A model generated the notes under the pieces. The model was not told the origin of the DNA and ran no database searches. It saw nothing but the letters and a program-made list of their open reading frames with translations. From the NCBI GenBank assembly GCA_951640165.1, contig OX621249.1, positions 4,391,001 to 4,455,000 on the forward strand: DNA of 64,000 nucleotides. The letters are read 5' to 3'. Each line of letters starts with the position of its first letter. The stretch's first letter is position 1. Both the position numbers and the translations under genes were made by a program. Source of the stretch: Pseudoips prasinana (Eukaryota > Arthropoda > Insecta > Lepidoptera > Nolidae). This document shows, piece after piece, positions 10,363 to 21,681 of this stretch.

Positions 10363-10870
10363 TGAAATAATGAAATTAAATAATGAAATAATGAAATTTA
10401 TTCAGCACTTGGGTATTAACAAACACTTGTACTTGTCAAGTTCACAATGGAGTACATAAACATAGTCGAATACAGTATAAAAATATAATTAGTCTAAAAA
10501 ATTAATCTATTATTTTGAAATTTAGTTGTACAATATTAAAATTAAAGAATTAAAGGCAATGAGCATTTGGCTAGCGCAGAAGGCTCTTAACCAGTAGCTT
10601 AAATTAAACAATTAATACCCGAGGCCACCTTTTTAGGGTTCGGGCCACAGCTCAGGGGACCGCTGAAGCAAAAGGACAGAATTCTAAGAGAGGGTGTGAT
10701 CAGTTGCACGGGATCACCAATGACGTGTTAAGGGGCCAAAGCGATCCTCACCGCTGAGGAGCCTACCCTAGCTAACCTGCGGCATTCTCTAGCTACCTAG
10801 GAGGACGACCCGGAGAAGAAAGCCACAAAGAAACTCCAGGCTTGCTTTTTTCGTCTTATTTTGCTTTTTG
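10363..10870 (-). repeat. Repeat family C (LINE-like 3' end), copy 1
   Basis: On the minus strand it ends TGAATAAATTTCATT and runs into short ATTTC/ATTATTTC repeats, a retroelement-type tail with a polyA signal. Its body (GGCTAGCGCAGAAGGCTC, GGTCGTCC near the other end) recurs at 34.8 and 44.4 kb. No protein is recognisable, so it is probably a 3' UTR. Confidence 0.6.
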
Positions 10871-11137
10871 TTTTCGTTCTTTTTTTTTTTTTAATCATGT
10901 ATTTTCTTACATTGTGATGGGCGTTATGTAGGCTAATGCACGCACAGAACCGTTGTCATCTAATGAATAAAAAAAAATGAGATAGTAAACAATAACATTA
11001 AATTTCACTCAAGCAATTAGAATAACCTCTTGCTAGATGAGAAAACGGTGGGTACATCCGCGTACATTTACAAAATTAACAAGTCACACGAAGTCATCCA
11101 GAGGCAACGACTGTATGAAAAAATAAAATATTATGAG

Positions 11138-13510
11138 TCAAAGTCAAAGGTACTTTATTCCGTAAAAATTTTACATTTATGTGGAATCGTCATATTTTTT
11201 CTACCCTACCGTGCAGTGCATGACGTGGCAGCTACTGAGAAACACTGCCAGAAAACTCAGTAGGAATCCTTTTTTAAAATAAAATATACTTAAGATTAAT
11301 TACAATCGTGTGTGTTGACTCAGAACAACTCAATCCCAAGCACTTTTATCACTTAAATAATCAGAAATTATGTAATATGCCCTGCTACACAATTTGGCTA
11401 TAATAATTCTTTTAAACTTATTCGTAGACAATTCTCTAATATCATTGGGAAGTTTGTTATAGAATCTTATACATTGCCCCATAAAAGAGTTACTTATTTT
11501 GTGGAGACGGGTAGTATGCAATATGAGATTATTCTTATATCTAGTATTTATATTATGTGTATCGCTCCTTTTACAGAAGGAATCGATATTTTATGCACAT
11601 ATAGTAAGTTTTCATATATGGTAACATGGTACAGTTAGAATGTTGACCTCTTTGAACTTTTCTCTTAGAGACACTCTCGGGCCAAGATTATAGATAGCTC
11701 TTACAGCTCTTTTTTGCAATATAAATATGGTGTTAATGTCAGCGGAGCTACCCCAGAGAAGAATTCCATAGGACATTACACTATGAAAATAACTGAAATA
11801 AACCATTCTAGCTGTGTCAACATCAGTCAGCCATCTAATAGTTTTCACTGCATATGCTGCAGAACTTAATTTGCCGGACAGTTTTTCTATTTGTGGGCTC
11901 CATTGTAGCTTTGAGTCAATAGTGATACCCAAGAACACAGTTGATTCAACAGGGTCCAACCTAGCTCCATTAAGTTGTACATTGGTTGTCGCCTGTTTCA
12001 CATTCGGTGTAGTGAATTTAATTACTTTAGTTTTCTTATCATTAAGCACAAGATTATTGGCATTAAACCAGTGAACAACTTTAGAGATTGCATCATTAAC
12101 ATCGTCAAAATTGCTTAATTGTCGGTTTATTTTGAACGTCAGGGAAGTATCATCTGCAAACAACACAATCTCATGCTTATCCCTTACATAGTAAGGTAAG
12201 TCATTTATATAAATTATAAACAAAAATGGGCCAAGAATTGACCCCTGTGGGACGCCCATTACCACTGGAGATCCCGGAGATATTTTACCGTTTATTTCAA
12301 CCTTCTGAATTTTATTGCCCAAGTAAGAAGTCAGAAGTTCGAGAACCTTGTTCCTAATACCGTAGTGGTGTAATTTTCTGACCAGAGTATCATGATAAAC
12401 GCAATCGAACGCTTTGGACAAATCGCAAAAGATACCTAATGCATCTTGCGAGTCTTCCCACGCCGCGAATATACTTTTTAATAAGTTGACCCCTGCATCT
12501 ATGGTTGAACAACCCTTTGTGAATCCAAACTGTTTCCGGTGTAGTAAATTATGTATATTAAAGTGTCTGAGCAGCTGGCTAAGCATAAGCTTTTCAAATA
12601 TTTTACTAAGAGCGGGCAGCACGGAAACAGCTCGAAAATTTGAAGGGTCTGAAGTATCACCAGCTTTAAACAAAGGAATGATTTTACTATACTTCATCAA
12701 GTCAGGAAATACACCTGATGCAACACAGCAATTGAACACAGTAGCTAAGTGTGGGGCGATTATAGTAATAATTGATGAAACAGTCTTAACAGATAGACCC
12801 CACAGATCCTTTGTGTTTTTCATATTAATACTCTTGAAAGCATTTAAAATATCTTTAGGGCTAACGACCGAAAATTCAAAAACTGTGTCACACGACCCTA
12901 CGCTTTGATGAAGTATCTGCTCAGCAGATGTAGAAGAACATGAAAGAGAGTTCGTAATTATGACTGGAATATTCGAAAAATATTTTTCAAACTCAGTCGC
13001 AATCTCCAAATCGCCTTTAATATCTATGTTGTTTATTACTAAGTTGAAATCACGACTACGTATTTTTGTTTTACCTGTCTCAGCATTAATTATCTTCCAA
13101 GTAGTTTTGATTATATTTGTAGAAGATTTAAGTATATTTTTTATGTGCAAAGATTTAGCAGCGGTACAGGCTCGTCTAAATGTTTTTGCATATTGTTTCA
13201 CATATTCTTGAAAAGCTGTATTATGATTATGGGATCTTTCTTCATACAATTCATACAACCGATTCCGACTTTTATAGATGCCTGGAGTTGCCCACTCACT
13301 GAATACCAGACGGTCACTTACAGACAGTTGTTTGGGTGTAAATATTGTGCAGAACTCATCATTAATCAAATTGAATAAAGAGTTGTACAATTGATATCCG
13401 GATTATCATGATAGGGCAGCCATGCTATTTGATTTACTATATTACATTTAAATTTTTCTAAGCGGTTTTCACTAAATGGAATATAGCTTATAAGTTTTCT
13501 TTTGAGTACC
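11138..13510 (-). mobile_element. CR1-like LINE E1, 5' truncated
   Basis: It consists of the RT part of ORF2 and a 3' UTR ending ACGGAATAAAGTACCTTTGA, CTTTGACTC. A tail of TTTGAC units after an AATAAA is known from lepidopteran CR1-like elements. The 5' break falls in the segment just before RT (near 13510), so endonuclease and ORF1 are lost. Related 3' ends lie at 39.0 and 57.1 kb. Confidence 0.75.
11330..13510 (-). pseudogene. E1 ORF2: reverse transcriptase of a CR1-like LINE
   Basis: A frame of 592 residues (13390-11612) carries the whole RT: FRAVSVLPALSKIFEKLM and QFGFTKGCSTID (fingers), motif A FCDLSKAFDCV (about residue 321), motif B GVPQGSILGPFLF (379-391), catalytic FADDT (411-415), and the thumb segment FLGITIDSKLQW. 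After VNILTVPCYHI come an in-frame TGA and TAA, then the same frame continues through KRSDTHNINTRY to a normal end at 11330 (YLSDKSAWD). Upstream, PYHDNPDIN is read in another frame, so there is a frameshift near 13388. Only these three small lesions break the RT. Confidence 0.85.
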
Positions 13511-13729
13511 CTAACAGCAGTTCGACCAGTTACCGCAAGCAGCACCCGTTCACGAGTATGACGTGAGGGCCAGCCATCGCTTCCCTCGCCATATTAGAGG
13601 GAAGGAAACGACCCGACCCACAACGCCACCGCAAGCATTAACACACAATGGGAGAATGACGAATTTACAACGGGTAGTTCATGTTGAAGTCGTTAACAGC
13701 CTTCGACCGAACAGCGTTTGACATGTTCG
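13511..13729. other. Junction segment between E1 and E2
   Basis: This short, GC-richer stretch has an open minus-strand reading (DGWPSRHTRERVLLAVTGR) that runs into E1. I cannot assign it; it could be target DNA or a fragment of another repeat. Confidence 0.3.
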
Positions 13730-13860
13730 AGATAATATAAGTTTGTTTAATAATAAGAATATGCATCCAAAAATCTATGATATTACAGAATTATTTCTAT
13801 AGTCAGTTGAGTAAAATATAAATGTATGTCCTTGATGTGATATTAAGATGTTGCTCGTGT

Positions 13861-15965
13861 TCAACCAAGCGACCAAGCATTTTTGTCGTTTAAATAATCA
13901 TTGAGAGTGTAATAGGCCTTTTTCATTAAAATATTCCTGACCTCTGACTTAAACTTAGCATAGGACAGTTCCTGAAGATTTGTATGTATTTTGTTATATA
14001 TTCGGATACTCAGTCCGACAAAAGAAGAATGAACCTTTTGTAAACGATGAGATTGGGCACACAATTTGTGTTTATTTCTAGTGTTTATTGTGTGCGTGTC
14101 ACTTCTCTTTTGAAACAAATTCAGATTTTGCCGCACATAAATTATATTAGCATAAATATATTGCGAAGATACCGTTAATATATTTATCTCTTTAAAAAAC
14201 TCTTTTAAGGAGAATCTCGCGCCTAGCTGATAAATAGCTCGTACTGCACGTTTTTGTAGAACAAAGATACTGTGGATGTCAGCCGCCCTACCCCACAGTA
14301 GTATACCGTAAGACATAATACTGTGGAAGTAGCTAAAATAAACCAGGCGCGCAGTATCTATGTTAGTTAGTTGTCTTACTTTTCTAACAGCATAAGCAGC
14401 AGAGCTTAATTGTCCAGCCAAGCTGGATATGTGAGTACCCCATTGAAGTTTACTGTCTAAAGTTATGCCCAGAAATGTAGTATATTGAACAGATTCCAAC
14501 ACTTCATTGTTCAATACTAGATGTGGACCAAAATTTCTCACATTAGGTGTGGTGAATTTAATGCACTTTGTTTTTTTAGCATTGAGAACTAAGTTATTAA
14601 CCGTGAACCATTCGGTAATCAGTGTGAGAGCACTATTTATTTCAGCAAGGTTATCTCTGTTACGATCTACTTTAAAGATAACAGAAGTGTCATCTGCGAA
14701 AAGGACAACATCACAGAAGTTCTTTAAATAATGTGGTAAATCATTAATGTAAACTAAGAACAAAAAGGGACCAAGAATGGAGCCTTGTGGCACGCCTAAA
14801 GTGACGGGCAAATTATTTGACTTAACTCCACCTACGTCGACAGACACACTGAACTCTCTGATTAAGGTAAGAGGACAACACGTCCAGCGCAACCTCCCCT
14901 ACGCCATAATGTCGTAATTTCAATAATAGCGTGTTGTGGTGAACGCAATCAAATGCTTTAGAAAGGTCACAAAACACCCCAATAGCATTCTGTGACTTCT
15001 CCCATGCATCAAATATATTTTTTATCAGCGCAATCCCTGCGTCTGTAGTGGATCGCCCTTTAGTAAAACCAAACTGGTTCTGATGCAAGAGGTTGTGTAA
15101 ATTAAAATGTTTCAGTAACTGCTTGAGTATAAGTTTTTCAAATATTTTACTTAATGCTGGTAAAATAGAGATGGGGCGATAATTAGAGGGATCGTCTTTA
15201 GAACCTGATTTAAACAATGGTATGATTTTACTACATTTCATTAGGTCGGGAAAAGTACCTGTATCTATACATTGATTATAAATAATCATTAAATAAGGCG
15301 CTATTACGTTGATTATGGTTTTTAAAATCCTTACGGAAATACCCCATAAGTCACCTGTATTTTTTGGCTCAAGCGTCCTAACAATATTGTTTATATCAGA
15401 TACTGTTACATATTCAAAGTTAAATATTTGTTTGCATTCTGGAACGCTATTACGTAGCAGCAGTTCGGCGCCAATTTCGGAGGAGTTTAAGGAGCTAGTG
15501 GTGGTTACAGGTATGGCGGCAAAAAAAATATTTAACTCATGAGCTACATCAGCTTTTTCACTAACAATTCTATTATCTAGTTTTAATTCCAAATAATTAT
15601 CACGTCTTTTATCCTTGCCACTTTCTTTATTAATTATATTCCAAGTGGTCTTTATTTTATTATCCGCTTTTTGTATTTTTCGACTAATATAATTAGATTT
15701 AGCTATATATTTTTTAATGTTTTTGAGTAATTTTTGACATATTGTAAAAAAATTGAGTCAAATCTGTATTCTTTTATACCGTATAACTCGTACAATTTTG
15801 CTCGACTTTTATATATATACCAGGAGTTGCCCATTCATTAAATTTACTATTGGAAATCCTAAGTTTTTTAGTTTTAAATGTACTCTGAAACTCAGTTTTA
15901 ATGACACCAAAAACGGATGTATAATTACTATCTGGATTGTTATTTTCCAGCAAAGTGGGATTCAT
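13861..15965 (-). pseudogene. E2 reverse transcriptase
   Basis: Pieces in order: 15965-15774 (NEWATPGIY, the pre-RT segment), a frame-broken stretch to 15593 (KTTWNIINKESGK), 15592-14822 with NYRPISILPALSKIFEKLI, QFGFTKGRSTTD and motif A FCDLSKAFDCVHH, then after a one-base shift near 14850 the frame 14892-13861 with motif B GVPQGSILGPFLF, catalytic FADDTSV and the thumb FLGITLDSKLQW. It ends YTLNDYLNDKNAWSLG, close to the E1 C-terminus. All catalytic residues survive, but at least three frame breaks kill it. Confidence 0.85.
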
Positions 15966-15995
15966 CTTAGATAGAATACCATCTTTGAAACGATG

Positions 15996-16668
15996 TTACC
16001 ATGAACTATTAATTGGTTGGCAGGTTACATGAGATGCTATTTTCTTTTTATAATTTTCAAATACTGCTAACTGGCCACAGTGATCTGATGTCAGATGACT
16101 TATTATTTTAGGATTCATCACTTCGCAGTTAGAAAATATGTTGTCAAGACAAGTGGCTGAGTGTGACGTGATCCTAGTAGGTTCATGAAAGATATGTATT
16201 AAATTAAATGATTTAAAAAAGTTTAAAAGACTGTCAGTTGTAGGGGTGGCCTGAAGAATATTTACATTGAAATCCCCACACACAATCAGCCCCTTCCTGG
16301 TACAACATATTTTTGAGAAAAAAAATATCGAGAAGTTGCTAAGTGGAGGACGGTAAACACACAATACTACCTGGTGCTCTAGCTCAACACAGGACAACTC
16401 AATAGTGCGTTCGACCGAAAGATTCACAATATCATGGCTTAGATTTTAAGTCAGATGATACAATAATTAATGAGCCTCCATGGATAGCTTTCTTTCTCAC
16501 AAATGCACTTTGAATAATGTATTTATCAGTACTAAAATATAATAATTGAGACTCTTTAAGCCAATGTTCTGTTAAATATAAAACATGGACATCACAGTTT
16601 TCAATAAATAAACTTAATTCTAACTCCTTGCCGGGCAGGCCCTGAATGTTCTGATGTACAACATTCAA
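15996..16668 (-). pseudogene. E2 AP-like endonuclease
   Basis: The N-terminal frame (16668-16432) has VVHQNIQGL (active-site Asn) and YLTEHWL (metal-binding Glu). A frameshift at about 16430 leads to the second frame with CVYRPP, VCGDFNVN (Asp/Asn pair), CLDNIFSN and LTSDHCGQLA (catalytic Asp-His). It would be the target-nicking nuclease of the element. The active site is complete; only the frame is broken. Confidence 0.85.
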
Positions 16669-16697
16669 ACCATTCAGGCCATCCGTTGTCCTTACAC

Positions 16698-17766
16698 CTA
16701 GTTTAAACTTATTGTTTTAGTAGTACTACTAACATCCAAATCGTTCCTCATACTAAACATAGGTAAGTTGCAAGTACCAGAGTCAAATAAATTAAAATTG
16801 TCAGAAGTTAGAGTAGTTATAGTGCTACTCTGTGATAATCTATGATTATCGGTGTCAATTAAAAAGTTAAATGCTAATAATTTAGCAAGCTGTCGTTTGA
16901 AGAAATATGGTAGGTACATAGTACCATCTGTCAATTTAAAATTACTTGTATTAATAAATGAGTTAGTGTCAAAATAGGACACAAACCGGTTATTATGGCA
17001 AATGTTATACATTATCATGTTAAGATCAAAAATATACCACCTCAGTCAGGCTTGAGCAATAAGGCAGAGCACATAATACAAATTTTATATTTAGTTTGCA
17101 ATTTAAGTCTCTCATCTTATCAATTGTATCTAAAATATGTTTCCTACTCACAGACAAGCTATCTCCATAAAGCATAATAACTGTCTTGTACTCATTCTCT
17201 TGGCATACTGAGTACATTTTTTTACTTAATTGGTAATAACTAGCACCAGGTAAACATACATTTAAAGTTGGTACATTAGATTGTTTGTTCATTATTGCAC
17301 TAAAATTTTGACCTAATTTGTCTGAAATTATGCAAACTTTTTTACACTTATTAGTGCTAGGTACAGAGGGTGAGTCATAAACATGTGTACTGGGAATAAT
17401 TATCGATTCATCCGACAAACTAGTTGCTACAGATTTATTTGGAAGTTCTGTCTCCCGCGGTAGGGTATGTTCCATAGCATCATCTTAGAGAATAAATTGG
17501 GGGTGGCCCTGCTTGCTATTTGTTATAGAAAGCCGAGAACCAGACATTGAATCATTGAGGTTTGAATTAAGTAAATGTTTATTTTCAGACCATTGAAAAC
17601 TGTCTTACTCACTAAGCTTAAAATTTCATTTGCAGCGAGTATATGTGCCTTAATTTGGTATTGGGAGCAATTGTATTTGCTAGACAGTAAGGCTACATTA
17701 TTCTCCAGTTCTTTAATTTTTTCCTGTAATTTCTTTGTGGTTACATCATATTTTAAATTAAACTGA
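16698..17766 (-). pseudogene. E2 ORF1-type region: coiled coil and SGNH-hydrolase-like domain
   Basis: 17766-17575 encodes a heptad-like helix (TTKKLQEKIKELENNVALL) followed by more helical sequence. After a frame break, 17475-17026 contains KKVCIISDKLGQNF (position of SGNH block I), NVCLPGASYYQL and KTVIMLYGDSLSV (block III position), and 17018-16698 continues with DGTMYLPYFFKRQLAKLL. The order and spacing match the same region of E3. Ser, Asn and His of a working SGNH hydrolase are not at their expected places. It lies directly upstream of the endonuclease. Confidence 0.55.
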
Positions 17767-17916
17767 TAGATAAATACTTATATACATAGAAAACATCCAT
17801 GACTCAGAAACAAATATTATGCTCATCACACAAATATTTGCACTTACTGGGATTCGAACCCAGGACCACCAGCTTCGTAGGCAGGAGCACTACCAACTAG
17901 ACTACGGTGACCGTCC
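17767..17916 (-). mobile_element. SINE family A, head part
   Basis: The minus-strand tRNA head has box A and GGTTCGAATCC, followed by the GTGATGAGCATAATATTTG body. It abuts E2 at 17766 and its 3' third is missing, which suggests that a rearrangement or insertion joined the two. Confidence 0.75.
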
Positions 17917-19064
17917 GATTATGTGTATAGATAATGTCCATATTTTGTTAAGTAAGTATCGACGGGTGATCGCATAACCACGCAAAGCATGTAAGGGGAG
18001 AGAGAAGCGTCAGTAGAGCGAAAGAATATGTGGTGCCACCATCATAGGCTACGGTAACCGCATTGCATGATGAAGGGCGCTTGCTTATTTACCGACTGCG
18101 TATAAACATAATGTTTATTTACTTTATATTAGCTAGCAATCAAAGTTTACCGATAGTTACATAGAAAACTGTACCTCGTGTGTACGGCATTTTATGATTA
18201 ATCGCCAAAAGTTTCTTACGTGATCACACATTAGCGCAGTACAGTCTGACAAATAAATAGTTCACAAAATACAGACTTTATTACAGATAATATATTATGG
18301 TTATTTTTCTATATCACTGTTTGGTAGTTACATATAATAATTATGATGCTTGATTGTTGCAATCTGCGAGCATATTATAACAGGACTTAATCTAATCAAC
18401 TTAACAATAAAAATATATAAAAAGTTTATTTTGTACATAAAAAATTAATACATTTCGAGGGCATCAAGGACAAAACATGCCCAGAAGGCTGGCAGCATTG
18501 CCCCGATACTATAGGCTACATATTACTAGTACGTATATAATAGTTGTGCCTAAACAAGACAAAGGCAAACATTTTATATACATTTATAATCATGCATTGT
18601 TTAACCTTTTCGGGAGCGATTGAAAACATGTTGCTATCAATGAAACGAATGTGGTTACCCACATTCGTATCCATATTTCTCATTGAAAATATTCATAGTG
18701 CAAACTGAATACACAGAACTCGATCCCTTTGTGTCATTTTAATACTAAAAGGAAAATAACAGTTATGGAAGAGTATAGCAAATTTGTATGGTTCCAAATA
18801 TACGTCGTTGCCGAAACCTGTATAAAAAATGCTCTCAAATCGACAACTACAACAGTTTTCCATTTCTATAGTTTTGAAGACAAAAATATTTATAAGTTCA
18901 TGCTACTCAAAAATAATTTCTGAATGTCAGCATGAAAAGCATACGATAATATTTGCTTAGGGCGTCTATGAGATAACCGAAAATGTATATTATAATAAAT
19001 AAATTAATGTGTACAATTAATTACAAACATGTTTTCATTAGTTATTAAGCACTTTTATAAATTA
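17917..19064. other. Unassigned AT-rich stretch
   Basis: No gene is recognised. 18419-18520 read on the minus strand ends in a TTTTTAT-type run (AAATAAACTTTTT) and may be a retroelement 3' end. A 64-codon plus frame at 18729-18923 has no recognisable domain. Confidence 0.35.
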
Positions 19065-19225
19065 AATATACAAAATTAATATGTAGTGTTAATTCCGCTA
19101 ATTGTCGATTCAGTCAAGCCGGGATGCAATATAAGTCGCCCGCCCACCCGCAAAAAATATGCACATGCAAGAAGGACAACATATCATGCAAAATACGGTA
19201 CGATAACACGACAGACGTGTTTCGG
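19065..19225 (+). repeat. Repeat family E (MITE-like), copy 1
   Basis: It contains ATATGTAGTGTTAATTCCGC, TAATTGTC, GCCGGGATGCAAT and GCACATGCAAGAAGGACAA. The same sequence occurs at 53.8 kb and, as a perfect palindrome, at 51.0 kb. It is non-coding. Confidence 0.6.
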
Positions 19226-19683
19226 TCCTCGACCCACCGCTTCCATGACTTTTTGAAAGTTAAGTGAATAAAACATTTTTAATATTCTTTTTTATATTTG
19301 TAGTATCTATATTTATACTTCATTTTTAAAGCCGATGGAATCTAGTGACACCACAGACCTAATGGAAGAGAGAAACAGTAAGGTTAGATTTTGATTCGAC
19401 GAGCTGCTCGACTGGGGATGTACAATCGACGTTCGTCGACTATACCTCCTTCTTTTATTACGTTAATTTTTTCCTGTATCCTGTGTGGAAGTCGCCATAG
19501 CTGATCGATGATGGGAAGGTTCAGAAATTGTGATTGATTCTAGGATAGGATAATTACGATAACCTTTTACTTACAAGGTACGCTTTAACGACTATTTATT
19601 TTTTATTTTATATAATTTTATTAGGAAAACAAACAGTATTAACAACTTACAATAAGCAACAGGTTTTAACAGCTAATTGACGG

Positions 19684-19935
19684 GCCTGTTGGCGTGGTTG
19701 GCAAATACTTGCTTTTCACTCCGGAGGTTGTGGATTCGATTCCCACCCAGAACAGATATTTGTGTGCATGCACATGTCTGTTTGTCCTGAGTCTGGGTGT
19801 AATTATCTATAATAAGTATGTATTTACAAAAGAAAAGTACTACATATATGTAGTATATCGGTTATCTGGTTTTCATAATACAAGCTCTGCTTAGTTTGGA
19901 ATCAGATGGCCGTGTGTAAATAATGTCCCAGGATA
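19684..19935 (+). mobile_element. tRNA-derived SINE, family B
   Basis: The head TGGCGTGGTTGGCAAATAC holds box A and GGATTCGATTCC is box B. The body has GTCTGTTTGTCCTGAGTCTG and ends CAAGCTCTGCTTAGTTTGG, ATCAGATGGCCGTGTGTAA, AATAATGTCCCAGGATAT, with an ATT-type tail. Its last third resembles that of family A, which suggests a shared LINE partner. Confidence 0.75.
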
Positions 19936-20226
19936 TATTATTATAATTATAATTACCAAATATATGTTTACGCGAAAAAATACAAAAATAACATGTTTCA
20001 CAATACCACACAGTTGTATTAGTCGTTTTTTAAGCGCTATCGGAAGATCACCGTTAGAGTTTTATTATTTACTAAAGCATTTTCTGAGGTAGAAGCCTTT
20101 CCTCGCTTGTACTGATAATTAAGTAACTTGTAGTATTGTATACAGATAATCCTTTACTTAACAAAGTTAAGGATTAGCTGTACTTGTTGGGAATACTTAA
20201 GTCTTTTTGCTTTAATATGAGATAAT

Positions 20227-20287
20227 AATAAGACAACGAAAATGAGATATAAATATTATGCATAACTATACACCTACCAATTCGAAC
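20227..20287. repeat. 61-bp direct repeat, left copy
   Basis: It shares AGATATAAATATTATGCATA and ACTATACAC with 21507-21567, offset exactly 1280 bp, with about five mismatches. Confidence 0.7.
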
Positions 20288-20703
20288 CAATGTTTAGTAA
20301 GTGTATGCCTGAATACATGTGGATTAGTAGTGAATAAGTCAAGTTCAGAAAAACTTGGTAAATTAGCACGACGTACTCGTACTTCGTACACATAAAAAAA
20401 AACTCGAATCTAACCCATACAGGTTGCTATCAGAATAATAGACCAAAAGAACAATGGGGCTCCATTGAATACGAAACCATAAAAACACACGCATCCAAAC
20501 AAAATAAATCATAACACCAGCTGACGCTCATTTTGTAACCATACATATAACGTATGCGGTCATATTCCACCCTTTTTAGCTGTATAATAAAAATTGATTG
20601 GATCGTTACAAATTCCTTCCGTGTGTACTGAAAATTAACATCAAAATGTGTGTCACAAGGGCTATACATTTGCTCTCTCTTTCTTCTTTATCGTATGGGG
20701 CAG

Positions 20704-20896
20704 TAAGGTTCTCGAGTGGCGACCACGATCCGGAAGACGCAGCGTGGGCAGGCCCCTTACAAGATGGACCGATGATCTTGTGCGGGTCGCTGGAAATCGC
20801 TGAATAGCGCAAGACCAGCAATTGTGGAGTTCTTTGGGCAAGGCCTTTGTCCAGCACGAGGACGTCCTTCGACTGATATGATGATGATGTATGGGT
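20704..20896 (+). mobile_element. RTE-type LINE 3' end
   Basis: The frame reads EWRPRSGRRSVGRPLTRWTD, DLVRVAGNR, a TGA where Trp is usual, then AQDQQLWSSLGKAFVQ, ending in an ATGATGATG tail. This is the ORF2 C-terminus and microsatellite tail of lepidopteran RTE elements, 5' truncated. Confidence 0.75.
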
Positions 20897-20940
20897 CACC
20901 TTAGTGTCAGAGTTGGCCAAGCCACCCAGTACGAAAAGTC
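20893..20940 (-). mobile_element. 5S-derived SINE, 3' fragment
   Basis: The minus strand reads TACTGGGTGGCTTGGCCAAC then TCTGACACTAAGGTGACC, matching the 3' part of the 5S-SINE copies at 45.0 and 56.5 kb. Confidence 0.5.
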
Positions 20941-20984
20941 TTCATGGTCAAAGGTTCCTATCCGGTGAAGAAGCAGTCGACGCT

Positions 20985-21681
20985 TTCAGTCAGTCAGTTG
21001 AAAAAAGATGGCGCTAGCTGTCACGTCAACATCGGGTCCGTGTTATTTATTGTACAAAAAATAGTTAAAGTGATAATAAAACTGTTTCTGCTATTATAAA
21101 CTGTGAAAGAACATCTAAAGCCTCTGTGACATTATTATCCAGTGAATTGGGTGACGGGCTGAATCGCAAAAACGATTTTAAAATAAAATATAACATCCAC
21201 CATCAAAACGTAAAAATAAGTGTATATTTTGTTAAAAACCAATTAAAAATCGTAATAAAATAAGGTATATTAAATAAGGTGCAGTGAACAAACCGAATAT
21301 TAACAATAAAGTGTAAAACTTTTTAAAGTGACTTGCGTTTCTGTTGTGATTGAGTGCGAACATTCTTTCTGCATGAATCATAATGCAACGACTTTATGGT
21401 TTTCAAATAAAAACCCGGAACTAGCAATGAGCTAATTCACCAAGTGAAACAATAAGAACATAGCGTCTAACATAAGGACTTTGCCTTTAAAATCATATGG
21501 TCTAAGAATAAGACAACAAAAATAAGATATAAATATTATGCATAACTATACACTTACCAATTAGAACATATTCTTTTTGTGTTTTGTTTTTGCAATCTCT
21601 GAAGCTACAATATAAAATAATATAATTTTTGGAAAAAAAAAATGGATTTATATAAAAAAAAAAAACAAAACAAAAGAAGCG
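20985..21681 (+). promoter_or_regulatory. Probable 5' UTR of E3
   Basis: This is AT-rich and non-coding. An ATG at 21642 precedes a 12-13 base A-run and is out of frame with the main ORF by one base; a single A change would join it to the ORF. The second 61-bp direct repeat copy lies at 21507-21567. No promoter motif can be assigned with confidence. Confidence 0.4.
21507..21567. repeat. 61-bp direct repeat, right copy
   Basis: This is the partner of 20227-20287. It lies in the putative 5' UTR of E3, 115 bases before the ORF1 ATG. Confidence 0.7.

Larger units (their letters stand above)
13730..17766 (-). mobile_element. CR1-like LINE E2, nearly full length but decayed
   Basis: Minus-strand order is coiled coil (17766-17575), SGNH-like domain (17475-16698), AP endonuclease (16668-15996), RT (15965-13861), short 3' UTR. 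This is the same plan as E3. At least five frameshifts or stops are visible. The upstream end is cut exactly where a SINE A fragment begins. The 3' end has no obvious tail, so the lower boundary is approximate. Confidence 0.7.

Noticed and set aside
12414..12908. 164-codon plus-strand frame in E1
   Set aside because: It is the complement of the RT coding strand, which carries clear catalytic motifs.
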